This document shows, piece by piece, positions 1 through 8,342 of a stretch of 64,000 nt of DNA. Every line of letters begins with the position of its first letter. Position 1 is the stretch's first letter. The DNA is taken from contig CAZHYQ010000007.1 of assembly GCA_964536805.1 (NCBI GenBank), positions 79,195-143,194 on the forward strand. Direction: 5' to 3'. The notes under the pieces were generated by a model. That model saw only the letters and a program-made list of their open reading frames with translations. It was not told the origin of the DNA and made no database searches. The translations under genes and the position numbers were made by a program. This stretch comes from Longilinea sp964536805. GTDB lineage: Bacteria > Chloroflexota > Anaerolineae > Anaerolineales > Anaerolineaceae.

Positions 1-233
1 TCGCCCTGGTGATCCGTACCAGCCCGCGCACTACCTGGTATTCGGTGGCGGCCTTTTTGCTCCTGGTCCCCATTCAGGGCGTCCTGGCTTATATGGATCT
101 ACCCGGTTTCCTAAAAGCGTCGCACGCCCTCACCGGAACGCTGATCTTATGGCTTTCCTATCAAATGGCAGCCGGCAACGCCAAAGCTGTGGCTGCGCCG
201 GAAGCGCAGTTCAAGCCTGCCAGCGCCGATTAA
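1..233 (+). CDS. C-terminal part of a small membrane protein, DUF6220-like (partial)
   Basis: The frame is open from the window edge, so the 5' end is missing. About 77 residues remain. They hold two hydrophobic segments, roughly residues 10-35 and 42-60 of the visible part, and a short Ala/Lys-rich tail. The pattern of a buried helix ending in 'QGVLAYMDLP', followed by a His-containing helix, resembles the end of the small four-helix DUF6220 membrane proteins. That assignment rests on pattern only. A GTG at position 9 is in frame but is unlikely to be the true start, because the frame is coding before it. No function can be stated. Confidence 0.45.
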   Translation, partial: ALVIRTSPRTTWYSVAAFLLLVPIQGVLAYMDLPGFLKASHALTGTLILWLSYQMAAGNAKAVAAPEAQFKPASAD

Positions 234-333
234 TTAAATCTAGTAGTTCATCGGCTTCCCGGCCGACCTGTTTGTACCCGCAGCTTCGCGCAAGGTAACA
301 AAGCAAGTTGTCCACAACCTCACCATCTGGCCT

Positions 334-368
334 GTAGATGCGAGTCGCGACCCGCATCTACCTTTTTT
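334..368 (+). terminator. Palindromic repeat followed by a T-run; probable terminator
   Basis: A 28-nt near-perfect inverted repeat with arms GTAGATGCG and CGCATCTAC and central GTCGCGAC is followed by CTTTTTT. It sits between the partial membrane protein and the greA promoter. It is related to the other GTAG..GGTCGCGACC..CTAC palindromes of this window, so a dispersed repeat may be serving as the terminator. The rest of 234-433 shows nothing recognisable. Confidence 0.55.
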
Positions 369-433
369 AAAATCAACCGAATCTCGCCCTCATCGGGGTG
401 CTCACCCCCCTGCACCCCCTCGTCGCAATCGTC

Positions 434-462
434 TTGCAATGTGTATAATAATATGGTATGAT
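434..462 (+). promoter_or_regulatory. Predicted sigma70-type promoter of greA
   Basis: TTGCAA (434-439) and TATGAT (457-462) are separated by 17 bp. Transcription would begin near 469, giving a leader of about 150 nt before greA. The assignment is by consensus match only. Confidence 0.55.
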
Positions 463-618
463 AGCCGCATTAATCACCTGACAAACGAACTTAAGTCGAA
501 GTAAATCGCTCCGCAGGGAGTGGTTTTTTCTTTTGGTTTAATCGACAAATCGATCTCTCTTGCGCAGCAGAATCACCGCGCACCCAAACCGCATCTTGAT
601 CTTACCAAGGACGATAAC

Positions 619-1086
619 ATGCCCACATCTTTCCTGACCCGCGAAGGCTATCGCAAGCTGCTGGAAGAATTGGAATACCTCCGCACGGAGAAACGCCAGG
701 AAATTGCCAACCGGCTGCACGAAGCCATGGAAGGCGGCGAACTGATTGAAAATGCAGAATACGAAGCCGCCAAAAACGAGCAGGCTTTTACCGAAGGGCG
801 CATCAAGGAACTCGAAATTCTGCTGGCGACCGCGCGCGTCATTGACGAAGCCAACGGCAGCGGAGATTCGATTCAGGTTGGCAGTAAAGTGACCATTCAG
901 GAAGACGGCGTCAAGGAGAAGGAAGTTTATACCATTGTTGGCGCCGCCGAAACCGATCCGGCTGAAGGGCTCATCTCCAATGAATCGCCGCTGGGCAAGG
1001 CGCTGCTCAACCATAAGGCGGGCGACCGCGTGCAGGTCGACGCGCCGGCGGGCGCCTTTACGATTGTCGTCGTGAAGGTGGAGTAA
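619..1086 (+). CDS. greA: Transcription elongation factor GreA
   Basis: GreA rescues backtracked RNA polymerase by stimulating cleavage of the nascent transcript. The 155-residue product has the usual GreA length. Its N-terminal coiled coil (about residues 1-75) contains 'LTREGYRKLLEELEYL' and the tip region 'ENAEYEAAKNEQAF'. The C-terminal FKBP-like domain holds 'GSKVTIQED' and ends 'ISNESPLGKALL..GD.V.V'. The frame is open upstream to 520, but ATG 619 is chosen because AAGGA lies 8 nt before it and it gives the family's normal N-terminus. A terminator follows directly, so the gene is probably monocistronic. Confidence 0.96.
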   Translation: MPTSFLTREGYRKLLEELEYLRTEKRQEIANRLHEAMEGGELIENAEYEAAKNEQAFTEGRIKELEILLATARVIDEANGSGDSIQVGSKVTIQEDGVKEKEVYTIVGAAETDPAEGLISNESPLGKALLNHKAGDRVQVDAPAGAFTIVVVKVE

Positions 1087-1105
1087 TCAAGGGGTTAGCA
1101 ATTCC

Positions 1106-1140
1106 AACCCCGCCTGCAGAAATGAGTGGGCGGGGTTTTT
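1106..1140 (+). terminator. Rho-independent terminator after greA
   Basis: Arms AACCCCGCC (1106-1114) and GGCGGGGTT (1129-1137) are perfectly complementary and run into a T-tract. It separates greA from lysS. Confidence 0.85.
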
Positions 1141-1194
1141 ATTACGATTTTCTTCGAAGTTGACCGTTTTGAAATAGAAAGGCGCAATCATCCC

Positions 1195-2706
1195 ATGGAA
1201 AGAACCGAACTTGAACGTATCCGTATTGAAAAAATCGAGCGCCTGCGCGCCGCCGGCATCGAGCCCTACCCCACCCGCGCCAACCCCACCCACACTGTCG
1301 CCCAGGCCGTCCTGGCTTTCGAAGCCTCTGAAGCCGCCGGCAGCACCGATCCGGTGGTGGTGACCGTGGCCGGCCGGCTGCGCTCCTCGCGCCCGATGGG
1401 CAAGGTAACCTTCGCGCACATCGAAGACGGCACCGGCCGCCTGCAACTCTTCATGCGCATCAACGAGATCGGCGAGGAAGCCCTCAAACAATTCGCCGAG
1501 TTGTTTGACCTGGGCGATTTCATCGAAGCCAGCGGCAGCATGATGCGCACCCGCACCGGCGAGATCAGCGTGCACGTCAACGCCGTTCACATGCTGGCCA
1601 AGGCCATCACGCCGCTGCCCGCCGCCAAGGATGAAGTTGTCGACGGCCAGGTGGTGCGGCATGCCCAGCTCTCCGACCCCGAAACGCGCTACCGCCAGCG
1701 TTATGCCGATCTGGCGGTCAACGCCGAGGTGCGCGAGATCTTCCGCAAACGGGCCGCCATCACGCATGCCCTGCGCGAATTTCTCGATTCGCACGGCTTT
1801 CTCGAGGTCGAGACGCCCGTGCTGCAGCCCATCTACGGTGGCGCCGCGGCCCAACCCTTTGTCACCCACCACAACCAGCTCCACCAGGACCTGTACCTGC
1901 GCATTTCCTTCGAGCTGTACCTCAAACGCCTGCTGGTGGGCATGCTCGACCGCGTCTACGAGATCGGCCGCGATTTCCGCAACGAAGGTGTTTCCTTCAA
2001 GCACAATCCTGAGTTTACCCAGCTCGAGTTCTACTGGGCCTATGCCGATTACGAGAAGGTGATGGATTTCGTCGAGGAGATGCTGGTCTATGTCTGCGAT
2101 ACTGTGCTGGGCACGCGCCAGGTTGAATATGACGGCAACCTCATCGATTTCAACCCGCCCTTCAAGCGCCTGCGCATGCGCGACGGCATCCTGGAAAAAT
2201 CGGGCATCGACATCGCTTTGTACCCCAGCACCGAAAGCCTGGCGGCAGCCATGAGCGCCAAGAATATCGCCTTCAAACCGGGCATGCAGCGCGGCAAGCT
2301 GGTGGATGCGCTCATGAGCGAATTCCTTGAACCTGATTTGATTCAGCCCACCTTCCTTTATGATTACCCGCGCGATATCTCGCCGCTGGCCAAAAACAAA
2401 CCCGGCGAACCCGGCACGGTGGAACGTTTCGAGATTTACATCGGCGGCATGGAACTGGGCAACGCCTTCACCGAGTTGAACGATCCGCTCGACCAGGAGC
2501 AGCGCTTTTTGGAAATGGGCCGCACCTTTGAATCGGGCGACGAAGAACGCCACCCGCTGGACGAGGACTACCTGCAGGCCATGTCCTACGGCATGCCCCC
2601 CACCGGCGGTTTCGGCATGGGTATGGAACGCCTGACGATGGTGATGACCAACAAGCCCAACATCCGCGAGGTCATCCTCTTCCCCCATTTACGGGAAGAG
2701 AAATAA
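1195..2706 (+). CDS. lysS: Lysine--tRNA ligase, class II
   Basis: Charges tRNA-Lys with lysine using ATP in the cytoplasm. The 503-residue product is the normal length for bacterial class II LysRS. An N-terminal OB-fold anticodon-binding domain (about 55-165, 'VAGRLRSSRPMGKVTFAHIEDGTGRLQ' type) precedes the catalytic core. The core shows 'RYRQRYADL', motif 2 'GRDFRNEG' followed by 'HNPEFTQLE', and motif 3 'GGFGMGMERL' near the C-terminus. The start is ATG 1195, with a purine-rich GAAAGG 12 nt upstream; the in-frame codons before it overlap the greA terminator. A partial, decayed copy of this gene's 3' end lies about 2.5 kb downstream at 5112-5225. Confidence 0.96.
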   Translation: MERTELERIRIEKIERLRAAGIEPYPTRANPTHTVAQAVLAFEASEAAGSTDPVVVTVAGRLRSSRPMGKVTFAHIEDGTGRLQLFMRINEIGEEALKQFAELFDLGDFIEASGSMMRTRTGEISVHVNAVHMLAKAITPLPAAKDEVVDGQVVRHAQLSDPETRYRQRYADLAVNAEVREIFRKRAAITHALREFLDSHGFLEVETPVLQPIYGGAAAQPFVTHHNQLHQDLYLRISFELYLKRLLVGMLDRVYEIGRDFRNEGVSFKHNPEFTQLEFYWAYADYEKVMDFVEEMLVYVCDTVLGTRQVEYDGNLIDFNPPFKRLRMRDGILEKSGIDIALYPSTESLAAAMSAKNIAFKPGMQRGKLVDALMSEFLEPDLIQPTFLYDYPRDISPLAKNKPGEPGTVERFEIYIGGMELGNAFTELNDPLDQEQRFLEMGRTFESGDEERHPLDEDYLQAMSYGMPPTGGFGMGMERLTMVMTNKPNIREVILFPHLREEK

Positions 2707-2729
2707 TCGAATTCTGAACGAAACATCCT

Positions 2730-2757
2730 GGTGCGGTCGATTTGACCGCACCTTTTT
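2730..2757 (+). terminator. Rho-independent terminator after lysS
   Basis: A 9-bp perfect stem (GGTGCGGTC / GACCGCACC) with a 5-nt loop is followed by five T residues. Confidence 0.88.
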
Positions 2758-2772
2758 CGTTAATTACCGGGT

Positions 2773-2800
2773 TGGCTTGCACGATGGTCTGTGTATAATC
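2773..2800 (+). promoter_or_regulatory. Predicted promoter of the flavodoxin-like gene
   Basis: TTGGCT (2773-2778), a 16-bp spacer and TATAAT (2795-2800) precede the gene by 90 nt. Confidence 0.5.
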
Positions 2801-2890
2801 ATACTGGTTACGCTGACGCGATCGTTTTCACTGCTTTGAATCTTTCCCAATTTTTCCTCCGGCCGTGAAACGCCGATAAAGGAGACCGCC

Positions 2891-3397
2891 ATGCCGACAA
2901 AAATCCTGATGGGCTTTGCCACCCGCTACGGTTCCACCCAGGAGGTCGCCGAAACGATTGCGTCCGACCTGCGCAGCCATGGCTTTGAAGTGGACGTGAT
3001 GCCGGCCAGGACCGTGCATGCGCTGGATGGCTACCAGGCGGTTGTGCTCGGCGCCCCGCTTTTTATATTTCACTGGCACAAAGATGTGCTGAGCCTGCTC
3101 AACCGCAGCCGGAAGGTCCTTGAAAAATTGCCGGTGGCCGTATTTGCGCTGGGACCCTTCCACAACAAGGAAGAGGAATTGAAAAGCGCGCGCGAGCAGT
3201 TGGACAAAGAACTGGCAAAGCTGCCCTGGCTCAGACCGCTGGCCGTGGAAACCTTCGTCGGCAAGTTTGACCCGGATAAACTTGGTTTTCCCTTCAACCT
3301 GATTGGCCCGATGAAACAAATGCCGCCCAGCGACGAGCGCGACTGGCCTGCCATCCATGCCTGGGCCAACCGACTGGCGGGGATGCTGCAGCAGTAG
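2891..3397 (+). CDS. Flavodoxin-domain protein (HemG/protoporphyrinogen oxidase-like group)
   Basis: A 168-residue flavodoxin-fold protein. The phosphate-binding loop for FMN is visible near the N-terminus as 'ATRYGSTQEVAETI' (about residues 10-23). A second flavin-contacting strand is 'AVVLGAPLF', followed by 'HKDVLSLL'. Family knowledge makes it an FMN electron carrier or menaquinone-dependent oxidase; the actual redox partner cannot be told. AAAGGAGA lies 6 nt before the ATG. It ends 1 nt before the next gene, so the two are probably co-transcribed. A role in haem synthesis is only one possibility, since no haem genes are nearby. Confidence 0.8.
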   Translation: MPTKILMGFATRYGSTQEVAETIASDLRSHGFEVDVMPARTVHALDGYQAVVLGAPLFIFHWHKDVLSLLNRSRKVLEKLPVAVFALGPFHNKEEELKSAREQLDKELAKLPWLRPLAVETFVGKFDPDKLGFPFNLIGPMKQMPPSDERDWPAIHAWANRLAGMLQQ

Positions 3398-3398
3398 C

Positions 3399-4496
3399 AT
3401 GACCCAATTCGACATCGCCGCGTTGCGGCTGCAAAACCAGTGCATCCAGGATTCCCCCTTCGCACGCCCCGAGGACGCGGTGCATTGGATGGGCGCGCTG
3501 CAGGCGCAGGACTACAGCCACGGCCTGTGGGCGGTTGGATTGCGCACCCGCGCTGCCACCCTGGCTGGCGTGGAAAGCGCCATCGCAGCCGGAAGACTGC
3601 TGCGCACCTGGCCAATGCGCGGCACGCTGCACTTCGTCGCTGCACAGGATGCCCGATGGATGCTGGGCCTCTCGGGCGCGCGCACCCTGGCCGCCGCGCG
3701 CGGGAGAAATGCGCAGCTTGGTTTGGACGAAGCGATTTTTACCCGCAGCCAACACCTGTTAAGTGCTGCGCTGCAGGGCGGCAAACGCCTGACCCGCGCG
3801 CAGATGATGCAGGTGCTGGAACAGGGCGGCGTTTCAACGGCCGGCCAGCGCGGCATTCACATCCTGGGGCAGGCCGCCTTGAGCAGCCTGATTTGCTTCG
3901 GCCCCAAGGAGGGCAAGCAGCAGACTTTCGTCCTGCTGGACGAATTTGTGCCCCACGGCCGGACTTTGCCGCGCGACGAGGCGCTGGCTGAACTGGCCGG
4001 GCGCTACTTTGCCAGCCACGGGCCGGCCACCCTGCGTGATTTTGCCTGGTGGTCTGGCCTCACCCTGACGGATGCCCGCGCCGGGCTGGCGGCCGCGGTC
4101 GGATTATCATCCGTCACAATCGATTCAAGCGAATACTGGCTTGCGGCGGATGCGCTCGACCGTGCCAGCCCCAATTACAGCGGCGTGCACTTGCTGCCCG
4201 GCTATGACGAGTATTTCATCGCTTACGCCGACCGCAGCGCGGTAATCCGTGCCGAACACATGGCCAAGGTCTCCCCGGGCGCCAACGGGCTTTTTTACCC
4301 GATGCTGGTGGTCGACGGCCAGATCAGCGGTGTGTGGCAGCGCGCCCTCAAAAAAGGCAATCTGGCTATTGAGCTGCGGCCGTTCATGCCGTTAAACGTC
4401 TCTTCAGAGCAAATTACGATCGCGGCCATGCGCTACAGCCGTTTTCTGGAACTGCCGTTGGAGGCAGTGACGATTGCGGATGGACCGACAGCTTAA
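3399..4496 (+). CDS. Winged-helix DNA-binding domain protein (AlkZ/YcaQ-like, PF06224 group)
   Basis: A 365-residue protein carrying the signature of the HTH_42/AlkZ-like family: 'MGALQAQDYSHGLWAVGLR' near residue 30, 'LRTWPMRGTLHFV' near 70, and a C-terminal 'LLPGYDEYFIAYADRS' segment. Characterised family members (AlkZ, YcaQ) are DNA glycosylases that unhook interstrand crosslinks or excise bulky alkyl adducts. Their essential Gln-x-Gln motif fits 'QAQ' here. Repair activity is therefore plausible but not shown. The start is ATG 3399, one base after the stop of the flavodoxin gene, which implies translational coupling. Confidence 0.8.
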   Translation: MTQFDIAALRLQNQCIQDSPFARPEDAVHWMGALQAQDYSHGLWAVGLRTRAATLAGVESAIAAGRLLRTWPMRGTLHFVAAQDARWMLGLSGARTLAAARGRNAQLGLDEAIFTRSQHLLSAALQGGKRLTRAQMMQVLEQGGVSTAGQRGIHILGQAALSSLICFGPKEGKQQTFVLLDEFVPHGRTLPRDEALAELAGRYFASHGPATLRDFAWWSGLTLTDARAGLAAAVGLSSVTIDSSEYWLAADALDRASPNYSGVHLLPGYDEYFIAYADRSAVIRAEHMAKVSPGANGLFYPMLVVDGQISGVWQRALKKGNLAIELRPFMPLNVSSEQITIAAMRYSRFLELPLEAVTIADGPTA

Positions 4497-4512
4497 AATT
4501 ATTGGAAAATAC

Positions 4513-4540
4513 TTGACAAAAAAGATAACTATTTTATACT
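4513..4540 (+). promoter_or_regulatory. Strong predicted promoter of the DinB-like gene
   Basis: TTGACA (4513-4518) and TATACT (4535-4540) are separated by 16 bp in an AT-rich stretch. The gene starts 41 nt downstream. Confidence 0.7.
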
Positions 4541-4581
4541 GATAAGAACATTCGTTCGATTCTTCCACAAGGAATAAACCC

Positions 4582-5076
4582 ATGACCACCTTGCCCATTT
4601 CCACACTGACGAAAGCACTCAGCGAGCTGCTGACCGAAGCCTATGATGGTCCGCCCGACCCGCGCAGCACCTGGTTCATCGACAATGAGCCGGACAGCGG
4701 CATTCTGGGCACGCTCAAAAATGTCAGCGCGGCGGAAGCCTCGCGTTCGGTCGACGGTAGCGGCCAACCCGGCTCCACCATCGCCGCCAACGTCGAACAT
4801 CTGCGCTGGTCGCTGGCCAACGCCAACAGCGCGCTGCGCGGCCAGGATTATCAGGCCAACTGGAAGGAAAGCTGGGCGCTGCAGGGCGCCGATAAAACCC
4901 AATGGGCGGCGCTGCTGGTTGCGCTGCGCAGCGAATACGAAACCCTGCGCGATGCCGTCCAGAAACAGGATGACCTGCCGGAGGAATACCTGCTGGGCGT
5001 GATGGCGCTGGTGCCGCATGCCGCCTTCCATTTGGGCATCCTGCGCCAGATGATCGAGCGCGTCCGCCAGGGTTGA
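4582..5076 (+). CDS. DinB-like metal-binding four-helix protein
   Basis: A 164-residue soluble protein with the three histidines expected of the DinB/YfiT-like superfamily: one in the second helix ('NVEHLRWSL', about residue 73) and a pair near the C-terminus in 'PHAAFHLGILRQM'. Members bind Ni or Zn and include thiol transferases, but most have no known function. The start is ATG 4582 with AAGGA 9 nt upstream, downstream of a strong promoter. A degraded lysS fragment begins 35 nt after its stop. A second DinB-like gene lies at 40271-40756. Confidence 0.72.
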   Translation: MTTLPISTLTKALSELLTEAYDGPPDPRSTWFIDNEPDSGILGTLKNVSAAEASRSVDGSGQPGSTIAANVEHLRWSLANANSALRGQDYQANWKESWALQGADKTQWAALLVALRSEYETLRDAVQKQDDLPEEYLLGVMALVPHAAFHLGILRQMIERVRQG

Positions 5077-5111
5077 AAAGCCGGAAATGTTGGACAAACC
5101 GTCTGTTCCAT

Positions 5112-5225
5112 ATAACGCCTCCTGTCGGCGGTTTTGGAATGGGAGTGGAACGCTTGATGATGGCGCGTGCAAGCAAGCTCAATATCTGCGAAATCATCTT
5201 CTTTTTGCATTTACGCAAAGAAAAA
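5112..5225 (+). pseudogene. Decayed fragment matching the 3' end of lysine--tRNA ligase
   Basis: Reading this stretch in one frame gives 38 codons matching the last residues of LysS. 'VGGFGMGVERLMMA' aligns with 'TGGFGMGMERLTMV', and 'LNICEIIFFLHLRKEK' aligns with 'PNIREVILFPHLREEK'. There is no start codon or catalytic core, and no stop after the final Lys-Glu-Lys, so it is non-functional. Base composition is much more AT-rich than the intact lysS at 1195-2706. It is therefore an old duplicate or the remnant of a different lysS. It marks the left edge of the AT-rich islet. Confidence 0.85.
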
Positions 5226-5629
5226 TCAGCAAATTTTGATTTTTGCAGTCAGGTAGACCCGCACCCACCAAAATCACACGCTATCGACCTAGAAACAAGC
5301 CGGAAAAGGTAATAAAATAATTTTACTATCCATCGTCGTGCCAAATTTTCAAAATTATGGAGACTCTATTTCAATGGCAGGCGAAATGAACCTACTTTTT
5401 TTAACATTTCCTTTGCTGTCGCGCCTCTCCCAATCACCAAAGTTGCTTCAATGATAATTTCTAAGCACATTAGTCATTAAGAACAATTCAATAATTTCCT
5501 CTACCTTCTTAATGATTCTTCCAAATTATGATGAAATTGGCCCTTGAAAGCTTGTCTTTTATAATTACACTATAAATAAGTTCCTTTATTCACAAAATAA
5601 ATTTCTTATGGATTCAAAGGAAGCATGGT
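5226..5629. other. AT-rich non-coding stretch
   Basis: About 400 nt with clearly lower GC than the flanks. No gene, convincing hairpin or RNA motif is seen. An AAAGGAAG Shine-Dalgarno sequence at its end belongs to the broken gene that follows. Confidence 0.6.
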
Positions 5630-6327
5630 ATGCGGTTTAAAGTTAAGTTAGTACTTCTTTCTTCATTCCTTTTAGTAATTTTTCTAGTGACAGACGCGTC
5701 GGCAAATTGGTATTCTGGGGTACATTACGCTAATGTTTATGGTGTCTGGGCGCATATCACAACTCCTGCAACCCCAATACCTCTCTATGACGAACCAGAA
5801 GGAGCATTTAGTGGAGAATCCAATTGGGTATCTCTAGCAGCCCCTAATTGGATTCAAACCGGTTGGGACTATCACTATGATTCTAATGGTGTCCTAAGTG
5901 GACCTTATCAATATATCGAAACATGTATTAATAATTGCTATGGTCCGCCGGCCAGGTATTATCAAGAATTCAATGTACAAAATTGGGGCACTGAAGTAAG
6001 CTATGAAATTGATTTTACTCCAGGTAGTGGCGATCTGTAGTGCGCTTATATAGATGCAGTCCAGAAAAAATGTCAGGCAATAGTCACACCACCGGCTTAT
6101 GGAGAAGTCGACTCAGAAATTCAAGTTAATAGTCGGAACGAAGTAGACACATATTTCAACAACGTTTATTACAAAGGATCAGATTATGTATGGCGTGTAT
6201 TTGATCAGAATGAAATTCTCCCACAACCAAATTTTCCATACGCAAGACAAATTTTTCAAACATGGAATTTTCGCACATTTCGGTTTATGACAGTATTTCT
6301 CCCAATAATTACGAGATAACAATATAA
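5630..6327 (+). pseudogene. Secreted protein gene broken by a nonsense codon and a frameshift
   Basis: ATG 5630 has AAAGGAAG 7 nt upstream and begins a clear signal peptide (Lys-rich start, hydrophobic 'VLLSSFLLVIFLV', cleavage near 'ASA'). The frame stops at TAG 6038-6040 after 136 residues, but the same frame stays open for over 70 further codons of protein-like sequence. A TGG-to-TAG change (Trp lost in 'GDL-CAYID') would explain this. Around a run of five T at 6252-6256 the plausible frame moves by one base and ends 'SPNNYEITI' at TAA 6325-6327. Two lesions suggest a pseudogene of an original protein of about 230 residues. Sequencing error could account for the homopolymer shift but less easily for the nonsense codon. 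The family is not recognised. Confidence 0.72.
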
Positions 6328-6343
6328 GAAAAGGGAGTGTGAA

Positions 6344-7249
6344 ATGAAACCAAGAATCAAAAACAAGTTAGCTATGTTCATCATCATTTTATTCCTAAGT
6401 ATCACAGCGTCTGCTTTTTTGGTATTGCGTGTAAATGCGCAAAACCAGACTATCGATGATCTTGGTATTCGACTTAAAGAAAAAGGAATACCAATCGATT
6501 CACTGATCGTAGCCAAACGAATCCCATTTGAAATTAAAATTTCTATCAAAAGCAAAAGCGACAACATGAATTTGCAGCCTGAAGATTTATACTATGCACA
6601 AATAGTCAGAAAAGCGGCTACGCTTTTTTTTCGACATGGACAGAAGATCAATCGATATGAACTCGCGATTGTTAATACAAACGGAGTAACTATTAGTTGG
6701 GAATCGAACAGTATCTTCCCAGATGAGCTATCACAGCAAAGTCCTTTCAATACCCCTTCAACACTGAATGATGATGAAACCACTGACCTTCTTCAAAACA
6801 AGTTAAAATTTAATGGCTTATCTCTGAACGAAATCAATGTTGCTTCAGATCAAAGTTCGGGAGATGGGGGACAGGAATTAATTCTTCGTATGACAACGCC
6901 CGATGTAAATACAGCAAATGAAGATTTGATCCCATTCTTGCGTTCATTGCATAATTTTCTCGATGAAATTAATTCGCAGTATGGAACGCGAATAAATATA
7001 TGCTGGGTTATCGTTTACGATAAAGATAATAACCAAATCTTAAATTATGTGTGGGACGTCGAAACAAGGGAGGAGACATCCATCCAGGCACCAGGTTTGG
7101 ATGCATGGTATCCTGTTCCCGCACCGATAACAACTGTTACACCAACCGGCACTCCGAACCCAACATCAGAACAAACCGGGTCATTCAGTAGTGGAGGACA
7201 ATCCTATCCACCACCAGGCCCAACGCAGACGGTTCTACCATATCCTTAA
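6344..7249 (+). CDS. Unknown membrane-anchored or secreted protein with Thr/Pro-rich tail
   Basis: A 301-residue protein in the AT-rich islet. Residues 7-30 form a hydrophobic signal or anchor ('LAMFIIILFLSITASAFLVL'), so the rest is extracytoplasmic. The middle (about 35-245) has no motif I recognise. The last 50 residues are low-complexity Thr/Pro/Gly ('TTVTPTGTPNPTSEQ'), a linker style also seen in the LysM protein at 51394. AAGGGAG lies 6 nt before ATG 6344. It follows the broken secreted gene by 16 nt, so both may once have formed one transcription unit. Codon use is AT-rich, unlike neighbouring housekeeping genes. Confidence 0.7.
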   Translation: MKPRIKNKLAMFIIILFLSITASAFLVLRVNAQNQTIDDLGIRLKEKGIPIDSLIVAKRIPFEIKISIKSKSDNMNLQPEDLYYAQIVRKAATLFFRHGQKINRYELAIVNTNGVTISWESNSIFPDELSQQSPFNTPSTLNDDETTDLLQNKLKFNGLSLNEINVASDQSSGDGGQELILRMTTPDVNTANEDLIPFLRSLHNFLDEINSQYGTRINICWVIVYDKDNNQILNYVWDVETREETSIQAPGLDAWYPVPAPITTVTPTGTPNPTSEQTGSFSSGGQSYPPPGPTQTVLPYP

Positions 7250-7286
7250 GCATCGAACCCATGCCTTTTTCACCAAAACGACCCAG

Positions 7287-8030
7287 TTAATTGCCGCTCA
7301 GCACAGACTGGCGCTCGCTGACCCTTTCGAGCCAGTCCTCGTCGGTCAAATTCAATCGCAGCGGGGTCAGCGATACCAGGTCAAGGTCCGCCGCCCAGCG
7401 GTCGCTGTCAATTTCCGGCTCGGTCAGCGGCACTGCCGTCAACCAGAAATGTTTGCGTCCCATCGGGTCCTGGCCCTCCACCACCTTGCCGTTGTAAGCG
7501 CGAACCGACTGGTGCGTCCAGCGAATGCCACGCGGATCGTTGGGCAGGTTGACGTTCACCAGGTTGGGCGCATTTTCCTGCGTTAACATGCGCAGCACCT
7601 CGGTCAGGTAAGGCCTTTGCTTTTCGTAGGTGGGTTCGCCGCCGTTGAGCGCCTGGCTGAAGGCGATGGCCCGTACGCCCAGCAGCACCGCTTGTTTGGC
7701 AGCCGCCACCGTGCCCGAATGCCAGATGTCATTACCCAGGTTGAGGCCAATGTTGATGCCCGAAAGCACCAGGTCGGCGCCGCCCAGGTGGTACAGACCC
7801 ATCGCCACGCAGTCAGCGGGCGTGCCGTTCACCCGGTAGGCCTCAAAGCCGGTGATCAGTTTGACCTTGTGCACCTGCAGCGGGCGCATGATGGTGATGG
7901 CATGCCCGACCGCGGATTGCTCGTAATCGGGGGCGAAGATGACTACTTCGCCAAACTGTGCGGCCGCTTCGGCCAGGGCTCGCAGCCCGGGGCTAAAGAT
8001 GCCGTCATCGTTGCTTATCAAAATTCGCAT
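7287..8030 (-). CDS. surE: 5'/3'-nucleotidase SurE
   Basis: SurE is a metal-dependent phosphatase that dephosphorylates nucleoside monophosphates and is linked to stationary-phase survival. The 247-residue product has the hallmark metal site 'NDDG' (Asp8, Asp9), followed by 'APDYEQSAVGHAIT' with the active-site Ser, and 'VLSGINIGLNLGNDIWHSGTVAAA' with the conserved Asn. 'YRVNGTPADCV' is also diagnostic. ATG 8030 follows AGAGGAAAATA. It lies 27 nt downstream of a small hypothetical gene on the same strand and converges with the AT-rich islet gene. Confidence 0.95.
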   Translation of the reverse strand: MRILISNDDGIFSPGLRALAEAAAQFGEVVIFAPDYEQSAVGHAITIMRPLQVHKVKLITGFEAYRVNGTPADCVAMGLYHLGGADLVLSGINIGLNLGNDIWHSGTVAAAKQAVLLGVRAIAFSQALNGGEPTYEKQRPYLTEVLRMLTQENAPNLVNVNLPNDPRGIRWTHQSVRAYNGKVVEGQDPMGRKHFWLTAVPLTEPEIDSDRWAADLDLVSLTPLRLNLTDEDWLERVSERQSVLSGN

Positions 8031-8057
8031 TATTTTCCTCTTTTGATCGCCACCCGG

Positions 8058-8342
8058 TCAGTTCACCGGGTAGCCGTAATTTTGTATGAAATTCTCAACT
8101 TCCGGCGCTGCCGGAACCATGAAATGGCGAACCAGATCCGATCCGGTACGGCGCAGAACGAACAGGTAAAACCCCGCGTCGAGGCGCAGCGCTGATGTTT
8201 TTCGGGTGATGCTTTCCACCCGCCAGCCCAGGTCAACGGCCGAGAGCAGCCCGCGGTAGGCCGCGGGGATGCCCTGACCCGGGTGCGCCGGTTGTTGGAG
8301 GTCATCCCATGGAGTGTTAAATGATGTCATTTCATCAAGCAT
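8058..8342 (-). CDS. Small hypothetical protein upstream of surE
   Basis: A 94-residue soluble protein with no family recognised. It contains 'GIPAAYRGLLSAVDLGWRVES' and 'GFYLFVLRR', a mixed alpha/beta pattern. The frame stays open further upstream, but ATG 8342 is chosen because AAAGGAGC lies about 10 nt before it. It ends 27 nt before surE and is probably co-transcribed with it. Confidence 0.6.
   Translation of the reverse strand: MLDEMTSFNTPWDDLQQPAHPGQGIPAAYRGLLSAVDLGWRVESITRKTSALRLDAGFYLFVLRRTGSDLVRHFMVPAAPEVENFIQNYGYPVN

Noticed and set aside
1087..2688. A 533-codon open frame antisense to lysS
   Set aside because: It mirrors the intact lysS codon pattern, has no ribosome site and no recognisable protein features. 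It is a by-product of GC-rich coding sequence, like other long antisense frames at 21065-22216, 16187-17200, 26913-28214 and 45106-46242.
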